In this document: positions 10,606-21,623 of the stretch, piece after piece
Layout: every line of letters begins with the position of its first letter
Numbering within the stretch: position 1 is the first letter of the stretch
NCBI GenBank assembly: GCA_024734495.1
Contig: JALMQS010000225.1
Location: 13,049,573 to 13,113,572 of the forward strand
DNA: 64,000 nt
Origin: Forficula auricularia
Lineage: Eukaryota; Arthropoda; Insecta; Dermaptera; Forficulidae
Direction of reading: 5' to 3'
The notes under the pieces: generated by a model
Database searches by the model: none
What the model was told of the DNA's origin: nothing
Seen by the model: only the letters and a program-made list of their open reading frames with translations
Position numbers and translations under genes: made by a program

Positions 10606-11532
10606 CTACTGTGGGCAATAAATAGTAAGACTTTTTAATTTTAATTTCGCGCGGAAACCCATTCGTCGAAATATATTTTTTCTAGGTTGGTATGACTGTC
10701 AGTGACACTTGTGCCAAATGTCACATCAAAATAATCATAGGTGTTTAGTATACGCTTGTCTTTCTGAAGTACAAAAAGTGCATTCGGCAATTTTTACAAT
10801 GAGTGAAATTATTCAATAAAGAAGTTCCATTAAATTTTGTGTGCGGAATCAAATTTCTGGTGCCGAAACGTTCAGAATGTTGCAAAAGGCCTTCAGTGAT
10901 AATTGTATGTCGCGAGCAAGTGTTTTTGAATGGTACAAACTGTTCACAGAGGGCCGAGAACGCGTTGACGACGAACAAGTCAAAAATCAAGGTCCTGTTG
11001 ACAGTTTTCTTCGATTATCGAGGAGTGGTGCACTCCGAATTCCTTCCGACTGGCCAAACTGTCAACAAGGAATACTATTTGAGTGTTATGCGTCGTTTGC
11101 GCGAAGCTATTCGTAAAAAGAGGCCGGAATTATGGGCCGACAACTCTTGGTTTTTGCACCACGATAATGCACCTTCGCATACTGCATTGATTATTCGTGA
11201 GTTTTTCGCCAAAAATTCAATCAATATCGTTCCACAACCACCATATTCGCCTGATTTAGCTCCTTGTGACTTCTGGCTGTTCAGCAAACTCAAGCGACCG
11301 CTCCGGGGAAACCGTTTTGAGTCAATTGAAGATATTAAACGCGAATCGCTACGCGCATTGAAGGCTATTCCGGAAATTGGCTTTAACAATTGTTTCGAGG
11401 ATTGGAAAAAACGTTGGCGCAAGTGTATTGAGGCCGGGGGGATTACTTTGAGGGGGACGAAATAGATTTGGAAGAATAAATAAAGAATTTTAAAATTAAG
11501 AACAAAGTCTTACTATTTATTGCCCACAGTAG
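10606..11532 (+). mobile_element. mariner element with internal deletion
   Basis: Complete TIRs: CTACTGTGGGCAATAAATAG at left and its inverse at right, flanked by TA (10604-10605, 11533-11534). The N-terminal part (about 10838-10978) reads SGAETFRMLQKAFSDN and SRASVFEWYKLF, the first HTH. It joins directly to KVLLTVFFDYRGVVHSEFLP in another frame, so the second HTH and the first catalytic Asp are deleted. The C-terminal half is well kept: LHHDNAPSHTA and YSPDLAPCDF (34 residues apart, DD34D), then CFEDWKKRWRKCIE. A one-base change in a G-run near 11440 diverts the end; the expected GDYFEGDEIDLEE is in the next frame. Non-autonomous and dead. Confidence 0.9.
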
Positions 11533-11534
11533 TA

Positions 11535-11975
11535 TGTATATATATATACCTATGTTTGTCTGTACCCCAGGGGTGTAGGTTGGGGTCCAGGGGCAGGGGT
11601 TTGAAGGTGAGGTCCAGGGCGTGGGGATTCAGGGATGTGGGGTCCAGAGGTACTAAAGGGCATTTCTCTCTGTATCTGTACCTACCTATATCACATACTA
11701 CTAAAAGGCATTTGTGCCTGCCTCTCTATGTATCTACGTACCTATCTATCTATGTACCTATGTCCGTCCCCCAACAAAAACAGTCGTCATGGTTACCAAT
11801 TTAAATGAAATTATCTATAAATATAAAATTAACCTAAAATATAAAATTAAGGTTTTGTCTGTACATTGGGGTGGTGGTGTGGGTGAAGTGTGTTGGGTGG
11901 GTTTCGGGGGGGGGTTCGAGGGGTGGGGGTCCAGGGGGCGAGCCAGAGCCGAATACGGGTCTTGCAACTAGTATT
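11535..11975 (+). repeat. G-rich low-complexity block
   Basis: Two kinds of simple repeat. GTCCAGGGG/GGGGTCCAG variants (11580-11655, 11860-11960) recur at 42018-42170 and, C-rich, at 33760, 37790 and 53520. Units ACTAAAGGGCATTT plus CTGTACCTA lie on both sides of the mariner (10530-10605 and 11655-11760), so that element inserted inside this repeat. ORFs here are compositional. Confidence 0.7.
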
Positions 11976-12055
11976 TCAACTAAAATCTTAGAATTTGTCC
12001 TAGAAATTAAATCCTTTCTCTTTTAAAGTGTTTTGTTATTCTGAAGCCAGTGATT

Positions 12056-12792
12056 TTAACCGACTTCAAAAAAGGAGGAGGTTCTCTATTCGATTGATTT
12101 TTATTTTTTTTTTTTTTTTTTTTTGTGCCTATGTTACCTCATATCTCCGCCAATTATCAACCGATTTTGAAAATTTTTTTTGCATTGAGTCCAGTCTAGC
12201 TTCCGATTGGTCCCATTTTTTTCGATTTTTTTCATAGGTATTAGACCTTTTTTAATTAGGTTTGTTTAGACCTAACCTCTTTGTTTATGAACCGATTTCG
12301 ATGGTTCTTTTTTATCCGAAGGGGGTGTCTTAGGGATGGTGTCATATTAATTTGGTCAAGTTCTGATGATATAATCACTATTAATAACATCACTAAAAGG
12401 AGAAAAATAAAAAATTTTTAAAGAAAAAAATAAAAACCGACTTCAAAAAATTAAATGCAACAAATATAAAAATACACTAAAAGGTATAAAATAATTATTA
12501 TCTTATTTAGTTACAACTAAACGACGAAATATTAACACGAAATTACTTTTTGAAGTTGGTGCCAAACATATACCTTTTATGAATCGCACTCGACGGATCT
12601 TACTTAGTACGTTTGGCGGGTACGCTCGCTTATAGGTATAGTTTGTTTGGCACCGACTTTAAAAGTAATTTCGTGTTAATATTTCGTCGTTTAGTTGTAA
12701 ATAAACAATTATTTTATACCTTTTAGTGTATTTTATTTGTTGCATTTAATTTTTGAGTCGGTTTTTATTTTTTCTTAAAAATTATTTTTTAA
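12056..12792 (+). mobile_element. ACCGACTTC foldback element, copy F3 (complete)
   Basis: Starts TTTTAACCGACTTCAAAAAA with the body to about 12400, then the foldback (12420-12790). Its arms are bounded by ACCGACTTC/GAAGTCGG and its loop includes CGCACTCGACGGATC and GTTTGGCGGGTACGC. Order and loop orientation match F1, so this is the best reference copy. No ORF. Confidence 0.8.
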
Positions 12793-13499
12793 AACATTCC
12801 AACTATTTTCATAAAGAAGATGCTCAAATCTTTAGTTTTATTATATCAATTAATATTAATAATTTTTTGAATTATTTCATTTTATTATTTCTGCGACTAA
12901 TAACCCTTGAAGAAAAAATTTAGTATTAATTATTATATTATCTCTTGGGATCTTGAAAATGTTTTTTACCTGCATATCATCCCCTTAGAGGTATGACGTA
13001 CAACTTAACTTGCATTCCTGGCTCATTAAATTCCAATAAAAACATAATAAAAGAGAAAAATCGCCCCCCCCCCTTTGTCTTCTATTTTATTCATATATAC
13101 ATAGACACACACACTAGATTGTAAAATTATTCATGAATCATGTCAACCAGCCGGAGTTAGATAATTAATCTTCCGCCCTTGATGCTTTGCTACTTTTGCA
13201 CCCCCGTATAGAAACAGGCAAAGTGGATGTTAATACGTTTTACGTGTTTTCTGTATCAATTAATGTATGGAATGTTTGCGAGATAATCAAAGGGAATAAA
13301 TAATTCACTACCCCCCCCCCCCGTCCCCGCCCCCTTCTGACATTTTTTATTCCCTTAATTGCTCCATCTATGTTAATTAAGACATCAGGAAATTTGTAAG
13401 CACAGGTAGAAAAATACCTTTATGAATTTCTAAAGATTATTAAATAATCTTCATATTGAGAAAAGGATTATTAATTTTTTTTGAAGGTTTAAATATATA
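12793..13499. other. Gene-free stretch with poly-C runs
   Basis: AT-rich, with C-runs near 13063-13072 and 13311-13322. Nothing else recognised. Confidence 0.4.
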
Positions 13500-13852
13500 T
13501 TGCTTAAATCACACATAATTAATGATCATAACACTGATCAGCAAAAAATTTTCCCCTCAAACCTAACAATGGATTCCAGTAGAGTTTTCTACGCTGATTA
13601 TCATGCAATTTCTCGATTTTTTACAACACGTCAGAGTTTTGATATATTATCGGTCAAAACGACAAAAAAGGCCATTTTGACCCATTTTCGAGTCCGATTA
13701 AATATTAAACAGCAATATTTGAAATTAAAATATTTCGTTGACCTAATAGAAAACAGATTCCTCTTTGATTTTCAAATTACCACTTGTTTTTAGCTAAATT
13801 TGAACTCGAATTATAACTAAAAAAGTAAAACTACGTGATTATAACGGATAAT
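13500..13852 (+). repeat. Repeat C, copy 1 (upstream of hammerhead)
   Basis: Matches 16940-17222 over about 280 bp, including CATTTTGACC, TTCGAGT.CG.TTA, ATAGAAAACAG and AACTACGTGATTATAA. Both copies end in GGATAATAAAC. In copy 1 a hammerhead-like motif follows at once. In copy 2 a hammerhead lies about 70 bp further on, in the opposite orientation. The 97-codon ORF here has no recognisable protein. Confidence 0.6.
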
Positions 13853-13853
13853 A

Positions 13854-13894
13854 AACTCCTGATGATGGACTAATAATCCGAAATATATTGAGTT
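13854..13894 (+). ncRNA. Hammerhead-like ribozyme, GGACTAATAATCC class
   Basis: Stem I AACTC (13854-13858) pairs with GAGTT (13890-13894). The core is CTGATGA, extra T, stem II GGA/TCC with a 7-nt loop, and GAA. A very short stem III ATATAT is followed by T as the residue before the cleavage site. Stem III has at most two pairs, so a dimeric fold may be needed. About 100 bp downstream are also repeated after the copy at 15236. Confidence 0.65.
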
Positions 13895-14075
13895 TGTATA
13901 AACCTCTTTGAGTTTTATTTCATTCACTGTGAAACTACACACCCTTTACTCTATTAACTAACATCATGTTTCACCTAAAACCTACACCACTTTCCATAAG
14001 TAAAATAGATAATAAACATAGATAGGTTTTAGTTTTTTTCGGATTATTAGTCCATCATCGGGAGTTAAAACTAAT

Positions 14076-15235
14076 AATAATTGAACGATTGATCACAATT
14101 TTTAGCATCTAAATCATATGTACCAATATAACAAAATATAATATTCAAATCTTACATACCAACATAACACAAGAAAAACATCAATAAAATTAAAATTTAA
14201 AAATTGTTTCACAATGATTTTTCTTTTTTAAATATAAATATAAGAAATCTAGGTAAATATGAATATTAATATAAATAAAAACCCTTAATTACAAGTATAA
14301 ACATAAATTTTTTTAGAATTAAATTAGAAAATAAAATTACAAATTTAAGTCATAGACACAAAATTAATTATAAATATCAATGTACAAATAAGCATAAATC
14401 ACATATAGAGATAAAGATTAAAATAAAACATAATAGAGATGAACTGAAGGTTTTCTACATTTTATTCAATCGCGACTCTAATGTAGGGAATTTTTGTCAA
14501 ATATTGAGTGAAAATAATATGTGAACTTATATATTTCTAACTTGAAATAATGATATTAAATAAATTTTAATTTTCTCATTAATATATCAAAGAATAATTG
14601 ATACGTCAACAAGAATTATTTTGACAGTACTGATTTGAAAAAAGATATTTTATCTCGCGAGACTACTGCGGATTACGTTATTGGAGTCTGCGGAGTATTA
14701 AGTCTCTCTTGGTCCAGACTTTATACTCCGCAGACTCCAATAGCGTAATCCGCAGTAGTCTCGCGAGATAAAAATATCTTTTTCAAATCAGCGCGGTCAA
14801 AATAATTCTTGTTGACGTATCAATTATTCTTTGATATATTAATGAGAAAATTAAAATTTATATAATAGAGATGCTTATTTTAATCTTTATCTCTATATGT
14901 AATTTATGCTTATTTGTACATTGATATTTATAATTAATTTTGTGTCTATGACTTAAATTTGTAATTTTATTTTCTAATTCAATTCTAAAAAATTTAATGT
15001 TTATACTTGTAATTAAGGGTTTTTATTTATATTAATATTCATATTTACATAGATTTCTTATATTTATATTTAAAAAAGAAAAATCATTGTAAAATAATTT
15101 TTTAAATTTCAATTTTATTGATGTTTTTCTTGTGTTATGTTGGTATGTAAGATTTGAATGTTATATTTTGTTATATTGGTACATATGATTTAGATGTCAA
15201 AAATTGTGATCACTCGTTCAATTATTATTAGTTTT
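14076..15235. repeat. 1.15-kb palindrome
   Basis: Arms of about 560 bp match in inverse: the left starts GTTAAAACTAATAATAATTG and the right ends with its complement. The centre is at about 14705, flanked by GGAGTCTGCGGAGTATTAAG and its partner. Hammerhead-like motifs stand at both edges: a damaged one (CCGATGA, minus strand, about 14034-14073) and an intact-looking one at 15236. No ORF. Likely an inverted pair of PLE-type copies. Confidence 0.8.
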
Positions 15236-15276
15236 AACTCCTGATGATGGACTAATAATCCGAAATATATTGAGTT
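15236..15276 (+). ncRNA. Hammerhead-like ribozyme, GGACTAATAATCC class
   Basis: Stem I AACTC/GAGTT (15236-15240, 15272-15276), CTGATGA (15241-15247), extra T, stem II GGA/TCC, GAA, stem III ATATAT, T17. Same sequence as 13854-13894, and the following 100 bp (CTCTTTGAGTTTTA, TTCACTGTGAAACTACACA) is also shared. The two are direct repeats around the palindrome, as PLE pseudo-LTRs would be. Confidence 0.65.
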
Positions 15277-15479
15277 TGTATAAACCTCTTTGAGTTTTAA
15301 TTCATTCACTGTGAAACTACACAACCTTTACTTTATTAATTAATATCATGTTTCACCTAAAATCTACATCATTTTCCCTAAGTAAAAAATGAGTTTTCAG
15401 TCAAAATGGGGCGCCAATTAAAAAAGTTTAAGACTCGCTGAAATATATTATTTAAAATAAATTATCTGCCATTTACAGT

Positions 15480-16167
15480 TTTTGACGTGACAACGTCTTA
15501 TAAATCGATGAAGCCGCCTGCACGCTCGAAAAAACATGACTCATCTGAGGCGTTCCATTTAAGGCTTGAAGTGCAAGCGAGAGCGCGGAACGAGCTGTTT
15601 CTTTCTATCTTCTCTCTCACTCGCACCCTCCCTAGCCCCAATGCCCAACTCGTATTCCATCTCTTTCCCTCGTGAGCGCTCTACTCTAGTCTGACTGCTT
15701 GCTTGCTCACTCATATATATAAACCCTACTATGTCCTGTCTATTTTCAACTTCCTCTGATGGACATTCAACAAGTGATCTATCCTAAATAATTATAGATT
15801 TTTTTAAAAACTAAGAAAAACCTAGGGAACGGGGGGGCCTTTTTTATAAAAGGACAGAGAGAGGGAGAAACTCATGAGCAAGCAAGAAGGAGATAAATGA
15901 ATGCGCAAGAAGGAGCGCGCGCTTTTAAATTAGATAGAACGAGAGGGAAGGAGATTTTCGATGGAAAGGATAAATACAGCACTCACGACGAAGAGGAAGA
16001 AAAAGAACAAAGTTAGCTGCGCAATAGATGGAGAAAAATCGGTTGTCTGTAAAGTCGGTTTACTGACTATAGTTGAACGTGATCAACGTCATAAGAAAAT
16101 ACCATTCCATCAGTATTTTCTTATGACGTTGTCACGTTCAACTATCGTCAGTAAACCGACTTTTTTA
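15480..16167. mobile_element. Unnamed element with GAGA-rich interior and terminal hairpin
   Basis: The left part starts TTTGACGTGACAACGTC, followed by GCACGCTCGAAAAA and a purine/pyrimidine-rich region of GAGA/CTCT tracts (15560-15960). The right part is a 52-bp-arm hairpin (16051-16102 with 16113-16166) containing CGGTTTACTGAC and CAACGTCATAAG. ACGTGACAACGTC is shared, inverted, between the left start and the right arm. I recall similar sequence from lepidopteran repeats but cannot name the family. ORFs here are compositional. Confidence 0.5.
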
Positions 16168-16896
16168 ACCTCAAACTGTTTCCCTGGCAAAAAATATTCT
16201 AAATCTCAAAATTAGCATTGAGTGTATCGAGTATTTAAAAAGTTTTCACTTTTTTCCCTTCAATTTTCATTTTTCTTCATATACCTATAGATAAGTAAGT
16301 TTGTTTACATTATGACGTAAAATCAAAATGGCGTTGTTTGTAATCAATCTTGCCTATAGAGAATATTTTTTTAATTATTTGATTATGCATTTTGAGAGAG
16401 AAATTAATAATATATACCTACCCTGAGCTCTTTTTAGCGATGTTTTTTTTAAGCGTCTACAATATTCCTTTGAGTAACATAAAGATCACAAAAAATAAAT
16501 AAATAATTCCATTTGAGATTAACTAACCTCCAATGGCGGCCTTTAATAAATTTCCATTTCAAAGTATACCTATAGATTATTTTTTTAATGTAATCCTATT
16601 TTTCGTAAATGTCTCTCTCAAATTCTTTTTTATTACATTTTTTTTGACTTTCAAAGAAAGTTTGGAAGCAGCCAAGTGAAAATTCTATTAAGTAGCAGTT
16701 AGTTAACTGGTAGGTACTTTCCCCTTGAACGAGGGAACTTTCTCAAATACTAGCAGATGTTCTCCAGCCATCCATTTCACAGACAACGCCAACAACAACA
16801 ATAACAATAACAATGTTTTTCTAAGCGAAATTCATATTCTTTTCGAAAATAAATTTAGTTATAATTCTAAATACAAATTATTTAAATAGAAATAAT
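16168..16896. other. Gene-free stretch with repeat copy
   Basis: A copy of the TATGACGTAAAATCAAAATG repeat lies at about 16311-16400. Otherwise AT-rich with no recognisable feature. Confidence 0.4.
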
Positions 16897-17222
16897 AACA
16901 CTGCCCAACAATGAAAATGCTTCGGGCTCAAAAATAGCTGATTCTTATGTATTTCCACCTGCTGAATTCAAAAATCACCATAAAGATTACCGATTAGCTC
17001 TTGTTTTGGAGATATAATCGATCAAAACGGTGAAAAAGACCATTTTGACCTATTTTCGAGTTCCGTTAGATATTAAACAACAATATTTGAGATCACAATA
17101 TTTTGTTGAACTAATAGAAAACAGCTTCCTCTTGGATTTATAAATTACCACTTGTTTGTAGCTCAATTAGAACTCGAGTTATAACTAAAAAACTAAAACT
17201 ACGTGATTATAAAGGATAATAA
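16897..17222 (+). repeat. Repeat C, copy 2
   Basis: Second copy of the repeat at 13500-13852, with additional upstream sequence starting ATAACACTGCCCAAC. That start resembles the end ATAACACTGGGCAAC of the MITE at 17371 and may be a related terminus. Confidence 0.55.
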
Positions 17223-17288
17223 ACATTAATAAAGTAAAGGGAGTGTAGTTTCAGAGTGAATGAAATAAAACTCAAAGAGGTGTATACA

Positions 17289-17329
17289 ATCTCAATATAT
17301 TTCGGATTATTAGTCCATCATCAGGAGTT
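17289..17329 (-). ncRNA. Hammerhead-like ribozyme, GGACTAATAATCC class
   Basis: Minus-strand copy of the 13854 and 15236 motif: AACTC, CTGATGA, T, GGA/TCC, GAA, ATATAT, T, then GAGATT. Stem I is reduced to three pairs. The sequence 3' of it (toward lower coordinates) matches the 100 bp that follows the other two copies. Confidence 0.6.
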
Positions 17330-17370
17330 TACAGGTTAAAAACTAATCTGTAAATTCCTGATGGACTAAT

Positions 17371-17716
17371 AACACTGGGCAACAAAAAAGAGGCAAGCTA
17401 AAAAACGACGATCTGATGAAGGCACCACATAAATCTCTTCAGACACGACCATCTGTGAAGTATTATTTCAGCATTGTAGAACTCTTAGAATGTAACTACA
17501 ATTTGTAAAAAAATAAAATGCACTTTCAATGTTGTTAGCATATGTAATTAAAATGTATCTTTTTCTCTTGATCCGCCACCTACTGTATTTCACAGAAACT
17601 AGAGCTAAGAAAAAATTTTCATTGTCATATTCGTTTTTCTCAACCCAAAATTGGTAGGAATTGACTCATCAAGTGCTCGAAGCAGTTAAAAATTATTTTT
17701 TTGTTGCCCAGTGTTA
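17371..17716. mobile_element. MITE with CACTGGGCAAC termini
   Basis: Inverted ends ATAACACTGGGCAACAAAAA (left) and its complement at about 17696-17716. About 345 bp, no ORF. The target duplication is not resolved. It interrupts a partial hammerhead-class repeat (TTCCTGATGGACTAATAA, 17355-17372). Confidence 0.65.
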
Positions 17717-17900
17717 TCATATTAATTCAAATACAGCCTGATTCAAAAATTAGGTCGAGTGTGTGGATCTCGCTAAATATAGTAGAGTACCTGGAGGCAG
17801 TTAAAAGCTTTATTTTAATATTATTTTTAATTTAAAATTCTGATAAAAAGGTCAGTTTTCATTTGAGAGCCGTTTTCAAATTAAAACAAATATAAATATA

Positions 17901-18955
17901 CTGGGTGAGTTTTTTATCTTGAGACAGTCTTATAACTCAAAAACAGTGCGTTATATGAAGAAAAGTTTCAAATAAAAGTTTATTTATATTGAGGGGGAAA
18001 CTAAGCTACAATATTGTTTGTCGACCTAGAACAAGCTTTCAATGGTATTTCAAGGTCAAGTTCTATTTTTTTAATTAGAAATCTATATATTTGTTTACAT
18101 ATTCTGAATCTACAAAAAAATTGAACAACTTTCATTAGAACTATTTTTTTTCGAAATCAAATAAACAAAATATTAAATCAATTAGATCTCAGAAAAAAAA
18201 CCCTAATATATTATTTTTAACAATTATCAAATAAATAATTATTAAATCGAAAACTCAAAACAATGAAAATAAGTGTTTATAATGATCTTAAAACTTCATT
18301 ATACACAGATTTAAGAGATTATCTTCTACTTATTAGAATTACTTAAAATTCTTGATTTTAAAAAAGTTTTTTTCTCGTGTCAACACAGTAGATAGTTATA
18401 TTGTATTACCATAATAAAAATGGATCATTTTTTGTAGAAGACAGAATTAAAATGGTCATAATTTATGGTGAATATGGAAGAAGTTTTATGGGGCTGCCAT
18501 TGAAATGGATGCCGAGCATTTCCTGACTTGGATATACCCTCACGAGCTTCATTTTATCGTGATGTTAATCTGTTAAAAAAACATCAGGAAATGTAAAGGG
18601 TAGGAAGAAACTGAAACATGTCAAAATAACGAAATTGAAACTGAAATGCATCCAGAAGACTTATAATACACTCTGGAATGTCTCAGAACAGTGTGGAAAA
18701 ATTTATTAGATTATTAATTATTATTAAATTATTTATTTAATAATTAAATATTTGATCATTATTTTATGATAATTAAGTTGATTAATTGGGGGGGTCGGTA
18801 GGCTAGGCGGTAGCGTGACAGCGAGCTAACCAGGGGACCCGGGTTCGAATCCGACTCGAGGCAGCCAGCTAAAATCTGACCCCCGGGGGTAGAGACAAAT
18901 TTTAAAAATATAGCTAGTATCGTAATTGGGCTTATGGCTAGAAAGGCCGAAAAGC

Positions 18956-18989
<34 letters not shown>

Positions 18990-19316
18990 GATTAATTGTT
19001 AAAAATAATTATTAGGGTTTTTTTCTGAGATCTAATTGATTTAATATTTTGTTTATTTGATGTCAAATAAAAAAATAGTTCTAATGAAAGTTGTTCAGTT
19101 TTTTCCGTAAATTTAGAATATGTAAACAAATATTTAGGTTTCTATATAAAAAACAGAACTTTACCTTGAAATACCCTTGAAAGCTTGTTGTAGGTAAACA
19201 AACAATAGCATAGCTTAATTTCCCCTCCATATAAATAAACTTTATTTGAAACTTTTTTTCATATAATGCACTGTTTTTGAGTTATAAGACTGTCTCAAGA
19301 TAAAAAACTCACTCGG
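17901..19316. mobile_element. GTGAG-TIR element, longest copy, with transposase remnant
   Basis: Long inverted ends of about 280 bp (CTGGGTGAGTTTTTTATC at left, complement ending CTCACTCGG at right) flanked by TA. The interior (18420-18700) retains coding traces: RIKMVIIYGEYGRS, then in shifted frames AIEMDAEHF and PSRASFYRDVN-like text. This resembles the N-terminal helix-turn-helix (DUF4817 type) of a Tc1/mariner-like transposase. No catalytic domain remains. A SINE inserted at 18789. Homologous interior fragments occur near 22020, 33320, 59860 and 61180. Confidence 0.75.
18789..18984 (+). mobile_element. tRNA-derived SINE, copy 1
   Basis: A tRNA-like head has an A-box region GGCTAGGCGGTAGCG (about 18801) and a perfect B box GGGTTCGAATCC (18841-18852). 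A conserved body follows (AGCTAAAATCTGACCCCCGG, GGCTAGAAAGGCCGAAAAG) and then a long poly(A) tail. A 14-bp target duplication AAGTTGATTAATTG lies at 18775-18788 and 18985-18998, so the copy is complete and was mobilised by a LINE. Internal RNA polymerase III promoter expected. Confidence 0.93.
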
Positions 19317-19945
19317 TATATATGGTATTCGCCCCCCCCCCCCCCACCCCGCTCGACCCCACACCCGAAACCTCGCCCTACCCCCGGATCCCCCACCACT
19401 GCGCCTGTTTTGATTCAACTGCATGATTCATTTTTATTCATCCAATTGTTAATAAATAAACCCTATCAAAATGTGTTATTTTTTCAGAAAATTGAGACCT
19501 GGTTATGCAAAAAATATTTTTAAATAAATTCTTGATTATTTTTTATTCTATTAAATAAATAAGGTTAAAATTATAAAACTTTTATTAATAATTCTAACGT
19601 TTAGGGAGAACAAAATATGTTAAAAACCACAATCACAATACTTCTTCAAGGCCGTTGAGAACAATGAATTAAGCCAACCCATTGTCTGTCTGGGTATAAA
19701 AGTAAAAGAGAAACCTTTTTAAAAGCCCAAGATTGGCATTTTTCTACCTGGGAATAATTAATTTGATTACAAAAAAACCCATCAAAAACAATTTTATCGA
19801 AGATGAGACCGTGAATTGTCACCCCAAAAACCCCTAACTGTTTTTTGACAGGCGCTAGTATCGGTTAGAACCTAAATAAATAAATGAAATTGTTATCATT
19901 TTATGCGTAACTTAAAGAGCTTTAATTTATTTAACTAATATCTTT
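19317..19945. other. Gene-free stretch with C-rich block
   Basis: A C-rich stretch at 19325-19405 (ACCCCGCTCGACCCC and similar) belongs to the same type as the G-rich blocks elsewhere. The remainder is AT-rich with nothing recognised. Confidence 0.4.
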
Positions 19946-20140
19946 GGGGAGGGTCAGATAGGCTAGGCGGTAGCGTGACAGCGATCTAACGAGGAGACCC
20001 GGGTTCGAATCTGACTCGAGGCATCCAGCTAAAATCTGACCCCCGGGGGTAGAGACAAATTTTAAAAAATATATAACTAGTATCGTAATTAGGCTTATGG
20101 CTAGAAAGGCCGAAAAGTCAAAAAAAAAAAAAATATAAAA
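19946..20140 (+). mobile_element. tRNA-derived SINE, copy 2
   Basis: Same family as 18789-18984: A-box region, B box GGGTTCGAATCT (one change at its end), the CTGACCCCCGG body and a poly(A) tail broken by TATA. A 13-bp target duplication AACTAATATCTTT lies at 19933-19945 and 20141-20153. Confidence 0.92.
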
Positions 20141-20153
20141 AACTAATATCTTT

Positions 20154-21220
20154 TTGATTTGATTATCCGTTTTAGAGTTATTTAAGAAAAACTGAAAAAA
20201 CTGTGAAATTTTCTCATTTTTAGGCGCGTAGAAAATTTTCCACAATTCAGATTTGGAGGAAAACTTAGGCTAGTAATATTGGAATACCAATTAAGGTATT
20301 TCAGCAATAAAATCTTTACCGGGAATTATTTCCTGTTGATGCCATTTTTTCAAGTAATTTGCCTGGACTACAAAGCAAAAGTCAAAAAGAGCCACGTGTG
20401 TAGGAACGTAGAAAGTTGCTCTTAGAATGGATTATTATATATTTATATTTCCCTTACAATAGGCATGCGTGGGCGGGCGGGTTAAAAATAATATTTCAAT
20501 TTCAAATTTAATTTAAAATGCCTACTAAATTGAATGAGTCGTCGTGGTTGGCCGGAACAAGAAACAGGTGGGCTCAAAACTGAACCATTTATATTTAATT
20601 AAACAAAATTGAATTTTATGAATGTGTGTGTGTTAGGTTAAAGATTTTCCATTCATTTGAAATGACCTATAAAATTATCATTGGTGCGCCTGAGAGAGCC
20701 TCTTGTGTCATCAAACTGTTTTTCTATCTCCCGAGGGAGGAATTTGGACACCATTTGCTGCTGCTTTATAAATATGTAACAGGTTTTGACACTCTTGCTT
20801 CTCCCCCGAATGGGCTTCATGCCATTTAATGCCTGATACACAAACAACAAAAATAGTAATAAAATAAAAAATAAATAAATAAACACTCTGAAGAACACAA
20901 CAGAGGCAAAAACAATTGCTATTTGCTAAAATCCAACGCAATACGCTAAAATTGTCCCTCGTAACATTTATTTCCAGTTCACAAATCAGTTGAACCACCA
21001 CTTAGGTACCTAATAACTATTCCCCTCATTTTTGTAACGCTAGAAAATTATTACCCCCTCGAGCGAGACTGCACTTAGAACTTTTTCCCAATAACCACAT
21101 ATGGGAATCGCATACTTTCAAATCGAGACATATGGTAATAGACCAAGATTCCAGCGACCCCCGACCTACGTCAAAGTATAAAACCTAAGATTTTTTCTAT
21201 ATGGGTGGGTACTATAGTAG
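20154..21220. other. Gene-free, mostly single-copy-looking sequence
   Basis: No gene or element recognised. ORFs at 20626-20829 and on the minus strand lack any protein signature. GC is slightly higher around 20690-20830. Confidence 0.4.
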
Positions 21221-21228
21221 GTTATAAC

Positions 21229-21413
21229 CGAGGGTGAACCGCGACCTAAAATGCTGGAAATCTACTTCCACTTGTACTTCCAAATATTTCCAAGTACTTT
21301 CAAATATTTCTAAGTACTTCCAAATATTTTCAGGTACTTCCAAATATTTCCAAATACTTCCAAAATACTTCCAAAGAGGTTTGCACCTACTTCCAATCGC
21401 AGATCACCCCTCG
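21229..21413. mobile_element. Short MITE with internal ACTTCCAAAT repeats
   Basis: Ends CGAGGGTGAACCGCGAC and, read from the right, CGAGGGGTGATCTGCGA. Flanked by the 8-bp duplication GTTATAAC (21221-21228, 21414-21421). The interior is a tandem run of ACTTCCAAATATTTCC-like units. A second copy with better TIRs is at 47531-47689. The 8-bp duplication suggests a hAT-type mover. Confidence 0.75.
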
Positions 21414-21623
21414 GTTATAACGTATGGATATTAGCTACCTTTGGTCAGGGGCTTTGGCACATATCAGTTAGCGAAGAGTCGAAAAAATGGTTTAATCTAC
21501 GTCATCATACCAAAGCTAGTTTTTTAATATGTTATACAGGATAGTATTATTTTTTTAAACACTAGTTAACGTGTAAAATTTAAATTTGGTTAGAATATGT
21601 CACGTATATACATACTGTATATA

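Noticed and set aside
18801..18852. Functional tRNA gene
   Set aside because: A and B boxes are present but no cloverleaf with acceptor stem closes; poly(A) tail, target duplication and a second copy identify a SINE.
20626..20829. Short ORFs in 20.6-21.0 kb as host exons
   Set aside because: No splice-site context, no recognised motif, and overlapping ORFs on both strands of the same sequence.
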